Positions 43,506-50,187 of a stretch of 64,000 nucleotides of DNA are shown here, piece by piece. Numbering within the stretch: the stretch's first letter is position 1; each line of letters opens with the position of its first letter. The translations under genes were made by a program, and so were the position numbers. Source of the DNA: an uncultured cyanobacterium (GTDB taxonomy: Bacteria; Cyanobacteriota; Cyanobacteriia; Cyanobacteriales; Nostocaceae). The DNA lies in the NCBI GenBank assembly GCA_903848645.1, contig CAINGU010000077.1:1-64000 (forward strand), read 5' to 3'. The notes under the pieces were generated by a model. That model was not told the origin of the DNA and searched no databases. It was given only the letters and a program-made list of their open reading frames with translations.

Positions 43506-44132
43506 ATGTTTGACTACATTCGTGATGCTAAAGAAATATACCGTAATTCCTTTGAAATTATTCGCTCAGAGGCCAATCTCGACAAATTACCAGCAGATAT
43601 ATCTAAAGTTACCGTTCGCATGATTCATGCCTGTGGAATGACGGATATTGTTAATGACTTAGCATATTCCTCCACAGCGGTAGAAGCAGGGAGAAAAGCC
43701 CTAATTGCCGGCGCACCGATTTTGTGTGATTCTCACATGGTAGCCGAAGGGGTGACAAAAAAAAGATTACCCAAAAATAATATAGTTCTTTGCACCCTCA
43801 ATGACCCAGAAGTGCCACAAAAAGCCAAAATACTCAACAATACCAGGTCAGCAGCAGCTTTAGAATTATGGCGTTTCCATATAGAAGGGGCAATAGTGGT
43901 GATTGGAAATGCCCCTACAGCCCTATTTAGGTTATTGGAAATGCTAGACGAGGGAGTCCCTAGACCGGCGTTAATATTGGGTTTTCCCGTTGGTTTTGTG
44001 GGTGCAGCCGAGTCAAAAGCCGCATTGGCCGCAGATAGCCGTAAAGTACCATTTATAACTTTACATGGAAGACGGGGCGGAAGTGCGATCGCTGCTGCTG
44101 CTGTTAACGCCTTAGCGAGTGAGGAAGAATAA
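43506..44132 (+). CDS. cobH: Precorrin-8X methylmutase
   Basis: 208 residues. The motif VRMIHACGMTDIVNDLAYS carries the active-site His. GAPILCDSHMVAEGV, AALELWRFHIEGAIVVIGNAPTALFRLLEM and GFPVGFVGAAESKAAL are also typical. It converts precorrin-8X to hydrogenobyrinate by moving the C11 methyl to C12. The stop overlaps the cobI start (TAATG). It shares the transcription direction with cobG and may be in the riboswitch regulon. Confidence 0.96.
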   Translation: MFDYIRDAKEIYRNSFEIIRSEANLDKLPADISKVTVRMIHACGMTDIVNDLAYSSTAVEAGRKALIAGAPILCDSHMVAEGVTKKRLPKNNIVLCTLNDPEVPQKAKILNNTRSAAALELWRFHIEGAIVVIGNAPTALFRLLEMLDEGVPRPALILGFPVGFVGAAESKAALAADSRKVPFITLHGRRGGSAIAAAAVNALASEEE

Positions 44133-44842
44133 TGACTAATCCCACCAGCGGTCGTCTTTATGGAATTGGTGTGGGACCTGGAGACCCTGAACTCATTACC
44201 TTAAAAGCCTTGCGTCTTCTCCGTTCCGCTCCAGTTATTGCTTATCAATCAGCCACAGACAAAGAGAGTATCGCCAGAAAAATTGTGTCTCCATACCTGG
44301 ATAATAGTCAGATTGAGGTACAATTTCATCTTCCTCGGGCCTTAGAACCAGAAAAGGCTAAATCTATCTATGACCAAGAAACTCAACCCATTGCTGACCA
44401 TTTAGCCGCCGGTCGGGATGTGGTGGTTCTCTGCGAAGGAGATCCGTTTTTCTACGGCTCATTCATGTACATTTTTACCCGTTTGGCTGATAAGTATAAA
44501 ACAGAAGTCGTCCCTGGAGTTTCCTCTCTCATGGCCTGTCCTGTGGCTTTGGGTTTACCATTTACCTATTATAATGATATTCTCACGGTTTTACCTGCAC
44601 CATTACCAGTAGAAGTTCTCACTAGCCAACTTCTATCTACTGACGCTGCGGCTATTATGAAACTTGGCCGTCATTTTCCAAAAATCAGGAATCTTCTCCA
44701 TGAATTAGGACTAGCTTCACGGGCTAGATATATTGAAAGGGCTACAAGTACGCAACAGCGAATATTGCCCCTTGATGAAGTTAATCCAGAGAATGTACCC
44801 TATTTTTCCATGATTGTCATCCCCACTAAAAATAAATTGTAG
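44132..44842 (+). CDS. cobI: Precorrin-2 C20-methyltransferase
   Basis: 236 residues of the SAM-dependent tetrapyrrole methylase family. N-terminus LYGIGVGPGDPELITLKALRLL (SAM pocket), CEGDPFFYGSFMYIF, VVPGVSSLMACPVALGLPF and the AAAIMKLGRHFPKIRNLL segment typical of CobI/CbiL. It adds the C20 methyl to precorrin-2, the substrate for CobG. It overlaps cobH by one nucleotide (TAATG), so the two are coupled. cbiG-cobJ follows after 53 nt. Confidence 0.96.
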   Translation: MTNPTSGRLYGIGVGPGDPELITLKALRLLRSAPVIAYQSATDKESIARKIVSPYLDNSQIEVQFHLPRALEPEKAKSIYDQETQPIADHLAAGRDVVVLCEGDPFFYGSFMYIFTRLADKYKTEVVPGVSSLMACPVALGLPFTYYNDILTVLPAPLPVEVLTSQLLSTDAAAIMKLGRHFPKIRNLLHELGLASRARYIERATSTQQRILPLDEVNPENVPYFSMIVIPTKNKL

Positions 44843-44895
44843 TTGTCAGAATCAGGATTTACAGGATTTAAGGATTTGCAGGATTAATAACTTCT

Positions 44896-46596
44896 ATGAA
44901 CACAAGGGTAGCCCCTGCGGTTGTGGTATTGAGTCAAAATAGCGTTACAGTCGGGCGAAAAATTGCTAAGGTTTTACCAGGTGCGAAACTATATGGTTTA
45001 GCTAGTCGCACCGATAATGTTGATATTAGCTTTACTAATTTTGGCGGAACTTTGCGGGAATTATTCACCGCTGGGACACCAATAATTGGTATTTGTGCGG
45101 CTGGGATTCTCATTAGAACAATTGCCCCCATTTTAACTGATAAAGGACAAGAACCGCCAATCTTAGCTGTAGCAGAAGATGGAAGTGCGGTAGTTCCGCT
45201 TTTAGGTGGCCTAAGTGGCGTAAATGATTTAGCGCGTCAAGTCGGGAAAGCACTCAATATAAAACCAGCAATTACCACCACAGGAGATATCCGCTTTCAT
45301 ACTGCTTTGTTATCTCCTCCCTCTGGATATCATTTAGCTAACCCAGAACATGGGAAAAAATTTATTGCTGACTTATTAGCAGGGGTAAAAGTAAAGTTAG
45401 AGGGAACAGCGCCTTGGTTGAGTGAGAGTAATTTACCTCTTGATGAAAATGGCGAGTTAATTATTCAAATTACCGAAAAATTGGGCAATTCTGACGCTAA
45501 TTGTTTAGTTTATCATCCTGCAACCATAGCGATCGCTCTCACCAACCCAGAAGCAAACACAATTACTCAAATTCAGCAAATCCTCACAGAATCTAGTTTA
45601 GCACCTGCCGCAGTCGCGGGCATATTTGCACCGCTGCACCTGGCGAATAATTCCCAACTTCACTCTGTAGCTAAGGCTTTGGGAGTTCCTACCCGCTTCT
45701 TTCCCGAAAGTGAATTAACAAAATTGCTCTTAGCGGCTACAGGTGCAGACGCTCAAATTATCTCATCTCCATTTTCCTCTATTGCCGTTGCCATATCAAC
45801 GGAAATTATCAACCCCGCTACCAGAGGACAACCCCAGGGAAAATTAGCTATTATTGGTACGGGTCCAGGTGCATCTCAATGGATGTCACCGCAAGTGAAG
45901 GAAATTCTGGCAGCAGCAACGGATTTAGTTGGTTATAAAACCTACATAAATTTAATCGGGTCCTTGGCAGATGGTAAGCGCGTCCATGAATCAGATAACC
46001 GAGTAGAAGCAGAAAGAGCATATCAAGCCTTGGAATTAGCCGCAGCGGGAAAATATGTAGTAGTTATATCTTCAGGCGACCCCGGTATTTACGCAATGGC
46101 GGCGGCAGTTTTTGAGGTTTTAGACCAATATCATCAACCAGAATGGCAAACTATTGATATTCAAGTTGCTCCTGGTATTTCTGCCATGCAAGCCGCAGCA
46201 GCTAGGATTGGTGCGCCTTTGGGACATGATTTTTGTGTGATTTCCCTCTCTGACATTTTAAAACCTTGGGAAATTATCGCCCAACGTATTACCGCTGCGG
46301 CTACAAGTGATTTTGTGATCGCTTTTTATAATCCTGTATCAAAAGAACGCACTTGGCAACTAGCAGCCGCGAAAAAGATTTTAATGGAACACCGCAAACC
46401 TCATACCCCAGTCGTCTTAGGACGAAATTTAGGGAGAAAGGGAGAAGAAGTCCAGGTGATTACCCTAGAAGAGTTAGAACCAGCATTAGCAGATATGCGA
46501 ACTGTAATTATTATCGGTTCTTCCCACACGCGACAAATCCAGCATGATCATAATGATTGGGTTTATACTTCCCGCCGATATAACTCTGAGGAATGA
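44896..46596 (+). CDS. cobJ: CbiG-CobJ fusion (cobalamin hydrolase-like / precorrin-3B C17-methyltransferase)
   Basis: 566 residues. Residues about 1-300 are CbiG: AGTPIIGICAAGILIRTIAP, VAEDGSAVVPLLGGLSGVNDLARQVG, then the cobalamin-synthesis C-terminal domain ALGVPTRFFPESEL. Residues about 315-560 are CobJ/CbiH: GKLAIIGTGPGASQWMSPQVKEIL, VVISSGDPGIYAMAAAVFEVL, VAPGISAMQAAAARIGAPLGHDFCVISLSD and VTLEELEPALADMRTVIIIG. The fusion would contract the ring at C17 and handle the acetyl unit at C20. It is coexpressed with cobG, though CbiG is usually an anaerobic-route protein. Confidence 0.93.
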   Translation: MNTRVAPAVVVLSQNSVTVGRKIAKVLPGAKLYGLASRTDNVDISFTNFGGTLRELFTAGTPIIGICAAGILIRTIAPILTDKGQEPPILAVAEDGSAVVPLLGGLSGVNDLARQVGKALNIKPAITTTGDIRFHTALLSPPSGYHLANPEHGKKFIADLLAGVKVKLEGTAPWLSESNLPLDENGELIIQITEKLGNSDANCLVYHPATIAIALTNPEANTITQIQQILTESSLAPAAVAGIFAPLHLANNSQLHSVAKALGVPTRFFPESELTKLLLAATGADAQIISSPFSSIAVAISTEIINPATRGQPQGKLAIIGTGPGASQWMSPQVKEILAAATDLVGYKTYINLIGSLADGKRVHESDNRVEAERAYQALELAAAGKYVVVISSGDPGIYAMAAAVFEVLDQYHQPEWQTIDIQVAPGISAMQAAAARIGAPLGHDFCVISLSDILKPWEIIAQRITAAATSDFVIAFYNPVSKERTWQLAAAKKILMEHRKPHTPVVLGRNLGRKGEEVQVITLEELEPALADMRTVIIIGSSHTRQIQHDHNDWVYTSRRYNSEE

Positions 46597-46662
46597 TGTT
46601 TTTTATATTAAAAATAATATCATTTAAACTTTTATTGCTTCTTCTTTTCTTTCTTCTGACTC

Positions 46663-46700
46663 CTGACTGGGCGCAGGCCCTGCGCCCCTACCTCCTGACT
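46663..46700. repeat. 38-bp palindromic repeat, copy 2
   Basis: Identical to 15289-15326, with GGGCGCAGG-CCCTGCGCCC hairpin. Confidence 0.85.
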
Positions 46701-46836
46701 TCTATAAGATATAATGCCCTTAATTATGTCTAGTTTATATCTGAGAAAGACTTGATTTTTTTATTCTGATCATCAACAATAAAAGCATCATGTTCCAGAC
46801 ATGATTGTAGCCAATAAAAGTGACAGAAGCCCTAAC

Positions 46837-46862
46837 AATGTCCGCCCTTGCGGACATTTTAT
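46837..46862 (+). terminator. Hairpin AATGTCCGC-CCTT-GCGGACATT
   Basis: A perfect 9-bp stem with a 4-nt loop followed by TTTATTTCTTT, about 240 nt past the cbiG-cobJ stop. It fits a terminator for the cob operon; it may also be one of the GTCCGC repeats. Confidence 0.6.
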
Positions 46863-47199
46863 TTCTTTAAAATTATTTAGATAATGCTTACTTTTTATTA
46901 ACCAAACATTATCGGAACGATTGCAATACTTATTTTAGCATATAATTGAAAAGGGTTTATTATGAAATAAATCCCAAATACAGCAGAATTCAGGAGTCAG
47001 GAGTCAGGAGTAAAACTGGCTTGGTGTATGGCTTTAAATTTAGATTCTGTACCTCATTGATATGCAATCTGCTATAATATATTTTATTTGCAAATAGAAG
47101 GCGGATAAACTCCGCCCATATAAATCTATTTATCCCATTTTTGTTTCAGATTGATGCAATATTGATTTTACAAACTTGTAATAGCAAGTTGTCAAAATA

Positions 47200-47748
47200 T
47201 CAATAACTACCAGCCCAAGTTATCCATTTATGAGATAAACCTATATGCAAAATTTCTCCTGTCGTTTCCAACTCAGTTATGATTGTTGTTGTTAAATCAA
47301 CACCCATAAATTCGGCTTCATTGATATTACTATCAATTAAATTGGCGTTATGGAGATTTGCACCTGTAAAGTCAGCACCACTCATTTCTGCTTGAAAAAG
47401 ATTTGCACCTAATAAGTTTGCTGAAGTTAAATTTGCAGTTCGCAAATCAGCACGACTGAGGTTAGTTTTTTTGAGGCTGACTCTAGTTAAATCAGCACCA
47501 ATTAAATTGACTTCAGTTAAGTTTGCATTTTCTAAATTTGCTCTACTTAAATCAGCATTAGTTAAATTTGCTCTACTAAGATTACAATCGCTTAAGTTTG
47601 CTCTGCTAAGATCAGCACCGCTTAAATCTGCTGCTTCTAAATTTATTCCTCTCAAATCAAAATGATTTAATTTAGCTTGGTGCAGATTTACGCCAGAGAA
47701 ATCCCTTTGTCCTGATTTATATGACTTCAGGAGTGTTTTAGTGTCCAT
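47200..47748 (-). CDS. Pentapeptide-repeat protein
   Basis: 182 residues. After about 15 residues come some 22 A(D/N)LXX five-residue repeats: ANLSDCNLSRANLTNADLSRAN, ADLSGADLSRANL, GADFTGANLHNANL. These form a right-handed quadrilateral beta-helix. The last 40 residues (ITELETTGEILHIGLSHKWITWAGSY) are not repeats. No signal peptide is present. Functions in cyanobacteria are mostly unknown, so none is assigned. It is a single gene, divergent from the next. Confidence 0.93.
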   Translation of the reverse strand: MDTKTLLKSYKSGQRDFSGVNLHQAKLNHFDLRGINLEAADLSGADLSRANLSDCNLSRANLTNADLSRANLENANLTEVNLIGADLTRVSLKKTNLSRADLRTANLTSANLLGANLFQAEMSGADFTGANLHNANLIDSNINEAEFMGVDLTTTIITELETTGEILHIGLSHKWITWAGSY

Positions 47749-47905
47749 TATTCCACCTCATTATCTCTACAGGTGAGTTATTACACTTCCCAAACCACAG
47801 ATAATTACTTGAGTTTCTAGCAACTAAAATTTTAGCTAAAAATCTTATATTCATTATACTCTTATTCAGAAGCTAATTAAATAAACGTTACAATTTAGTT
47901 AGTTT

Positions 47906-48547
47906 ATGAAAAAACATAGAACTCATTACATGACAACTAATTTAATATCTAATTCTACTTCTGAATCTATTACCTCCTTATCCCGTGCTGCTACTGCGTA
48001 CCGGGAAGGAAATCAAGTTCCCTCGGCTGAATTAGTCGTAAATGCGTTGCTAGAAGCCGAAAAAACCGCCAAGCTGCAAAAGTTGAATTACCCCTTGGAA
48101 TCTCTGGGTGGTAAATGGCGACTTTGTTTTGCTACTGGTACTAAAAAAGTTAGAAACCGGGGCGGAATTATTTTAGGTAAGGGTTGGTATGTCCCTAAAT
48201 TTACGAAAATTCATCTTTGCTTTAGTACCACAGAAGAACAGGCATTAGGAAAAGGGGAAATTGGCAATCAAGTGCAATTGGGAGCGATTTTATTAAAACT
48301 CACAGGGCCAATCAAATATTTAGGAAAAAAGAATTTATTAGCCTTTGATTTTATCCAAATGCAAATTAGTTTATTTACTTGGATATTTATCAATAAACAG
48401 ATTCGCTCAGGTAAAGTTAAAAGTGGGAATTTTGATGATCAACCCATAGCTAAATTACCATTTTTTGCTTTCTTTTTAGTTACGGAAGATTTGATTGCTG
48501 CCCGTGGACGTGGTGGCGGTTTAGCACTTTGGATTAGAGACAATTAA
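47906..48547 (+). CDS. Fibrillin/PAP-like protein (tentative)
   Basis: 213 residues; ATG 47930 is an alternative start. LYPLESLGGKWRLCFATGTKKV-type wording (GGKWRLCFATG, near residue 70) recalls the plastid-lipid-associated (PAP/fibrillin) fold, which begins with a helix and then GxWxLxY/F. Further on come KGWYVPKFTKIHLCF, GAILLKLTGPIKYLGKKNLLAFDFIQMQI and FFLVTEDLIAARGRGGGLALW. A lipid-binding beta-barrel near thylakoids is plausible, but the match is weak and I would not transfer a function. A hairpin terminator follows. Confidence 0.6.
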   Translation: MKKHRTHYMTTNLISNSTSESITSLSRAATAYREGNQVPSAELVVNALLEAEKTAKLQKLNYPLESLGGKWRLCFATGTKKVRNRGGIILGKGWYVPKFTKIHLCFSTTEEQALGKGEIGNQVQLGAILLKLTGPIKYLGKKNLLAFDFIQMQISLFTWIFINKQIRSGKVKSGNFDDQPIAKLPFFAFFLVTEDLIAARGRGGGLALWIRDN

Positions 48548-48568
48548 TTTAATATTCAATATTCATTC

Positions 48569-48601
48569 AGATCCCCGACTTCTCTAAGAAATCGGGGATC
48601 T
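48569..48601. terminator. Hairpin with ATCCCCGA/TCGGGGAT arms
   Basis: AGATCCCCGA and TCGGGGATCT (10-bp stem) around a loop of 13 nt. It lies between the fibrillin-like gene (plus strand) and the SGNH gene (minus strand) and could act on both. A relative lies at 63047-63075. Confidence 0.65.
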
Positions 48602-48618
48602 AGAGGACTCTATAACTT

Positions 48619-49560
48619 TTAATTCAAAATTCCTAAAAGTAACTTTTCAAGTTCTTCACTAACTAACTTATTCCCTAGAGAGTTAACATGAATATGGTCT
48701 TGATAAAGACTTTTGGGAGCAGATTGTGACTGAAAAATGGGGAGAAAATCTAGATAAGTAATTTTATTAACTTTGACAAAATCACTCAAACGCTGACGGG
48801 CGATAATTTCATAATCACGAGAACCAGGTTCACCAATTTCTCGTAATAGGGGAGTTAAAGCTACAATTAGTTGACAATTGTGAGTTTGGGTTAAAGTTTG
48901 AATATTACTAATTGCTTCGAGAATAATGCCAACTCTATCCCCTCCCTCATTATTTAAAGCTTGCATTTCGGGAATTGGCTTTTGCTTGATAGCATAGCGT
49001 TGTAATACTTCCACAATTGCCAAAGGTGGCCTATGATCTGGATAATTTAAATCCCGTCCTACAGGTAAAGAAGTAGGTGCAGTACCAAATAAATCATCAG
49101 TATTAATCAGTAATATCAGTACCTTGGCATTAAAAGTCCCAAACTTTTGTAAATAGGCTAATTCATTGCGGGGACTCCAGGAGTTAGCAGAAGCATTTAA
49201 CACTTCGATTTGTTGGGTGTGACTACTAGATCCTAAAGAATTCATCAGCAAACTAGAAATAGTCTTTTCCTGATCTGTCCACCAACCACCATTAGCGATA
49301 GAATCTCCTAAAAGAAGAATTCGGAGAGTTGAAGGTGATGGTAATTTTTGGATAGTTGCACTCCGCATGGAATATTGATTAATTTCAATGCGATTCCCAA
49401 AGCGTTTGGTGCGTTGGTTCGGTGCTAGTAAATAGCCAATTTGCTCATCCTTGACATAAATCAGGGGATTACCAAAACCAAACAGCGATCGCAATCCTAA
49501 CTCCATTGCTGCCAATAAGCCCACTATCCCAGCCAAAATAATGATTATTACTGCTTTCAC
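48619..49560 (-). CDS. SGNH/GDSL-type hydrolase
   Basis: 313 residues. One N-terminal membrane helix (residues about 2-25, IIIILAGIVGLLAAMELGL). The SGNH motifs are LRILLLGDSIANGGWW (Ser in GDS), LILLINTDDLFG (N in block III) and YQDHIHVNSLGNKLVSEEL (Asp/His in block V, DHIHVN). It would be a membrane-anchored esterase or acetylhydrolase acting outside the membrane. The substrate is unknown. The gene is divergent from the small ORF at 49805. Confidence 0.85.
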   Translation of the reverse strand: MKAVIIIILAGIVGLLAAMELGLRSLFGFGNPLIYVKDEQIGYLLAPNQRTKRFGNRIEINQYSMRSATIQKLPSPSTLRILLLGDSIANGGWWTDQEKTISSLLMNSLGSSSHTQQIEVLNASANSWSPRNELAYLQKFGTFNAKVLILLINTDDLFGTAPTSLPVGRDLNYPDHRPPLAIVEVLQRYAIKQKPIPEMQALNNEGGDRVGIILEAISNIQTLTQTHNCQLIVALTPLLREIGEPGSRDYEIIARQRLSDFVKVNKITYLDFLPIFQSQSAPKSLYQDHIHVNSLGNKLVSEELEKLLLGILN

Positions 49561-49804
49561 CTGTCAACATCTCCCAAAGACCAAAGTATTAAATTACACT
49601 AATTTACCTAATTACAACACAAACCGTTAAACAATTTAAAATTCTCCTCTTACCTGTTCCCTCTTGACTTTTATATGAGTGCCTCTTAGCTATTGTTGCA
49701 AAGCTTAAAGAAAATCGTAATGAGAATTTAACATCATCTGCCAACAGAAAGACTAGAATCATAACGGACAGATTAGCCCTGTAATCAAGGAGGCTTAGAA
49801 AACA

Positions 49805-49945
49805 ATGTCCGACTTAAATCGCGGAATCATGAAATTTGAAGGTGCAGATTCACCTAAACTAATCACCATCTCCACTGTGGTACTTTTGGGATCAATTGCT
49901 GGCCTGATTCTTTGGGCGCTCACTGCCGCTTATGCTCTAGGCTAG
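49805..49945 (+). CDS. Small single-helix photosynthesis-type membrane protein (Psb35/Ssl2148-like, tentative)
   Basis: 46 residues. The start has a good ribosome-binding site, AGGAGG, 14-19 nt before the ATG. The N-terminus MSDLNRGIMKFEGADSP is soluble; residues about 19-44 (ITISTVVLLGSIAGLILWALTAAY) form one transmembrane helix. Size and sequence recall the small PSII-associated protein Psb35 (Ssl2148) of cyanobacteria, which I give from memory only. It has its own spacer upstream (244 nt) and downstream (242 nt), so it is probably transcribed alone. Confidence 0.6.
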   Translation: MSDLNRGIMKFEGADSPKLITISTVVLLGSIAGLILWALTAAYALG

Positions 49946-50187
49946 ATTCCTGGAATAGCATTGAAGACACTAGTACAGTACGGCGTAAGTTAAGCAACCA
50001 TTAAAAATCCCTGAAAAGCTTATAAAATCTGCTTTTTTAATTTTTAATTGTTAATTTTTAATTCCGCCCTGCGGTACTAGTAGGCAATACTTCCATTGTT
50101 CTCTAGTATCCCATATAGTAAATATTTATTTTTGTTAACAACAAACTGAGAAACTTCTGCCAATTTAAAATTTTAGATTAGAAAATA

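Larger units (their letters stand above)
46597..47199. other. Repeat-rich spacer after the cob genes
   Basis: 603 nt without a supported gene. Contents: the 38-bp repeat at 46663-46700, a terminator-like hairpin at 46837-46862, the repeat at 47022-47073 that is inverted relative to 43325-43378, and a GGCGGATAAACTCCGCC hairpin near 47101. Confidence 0.55.
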
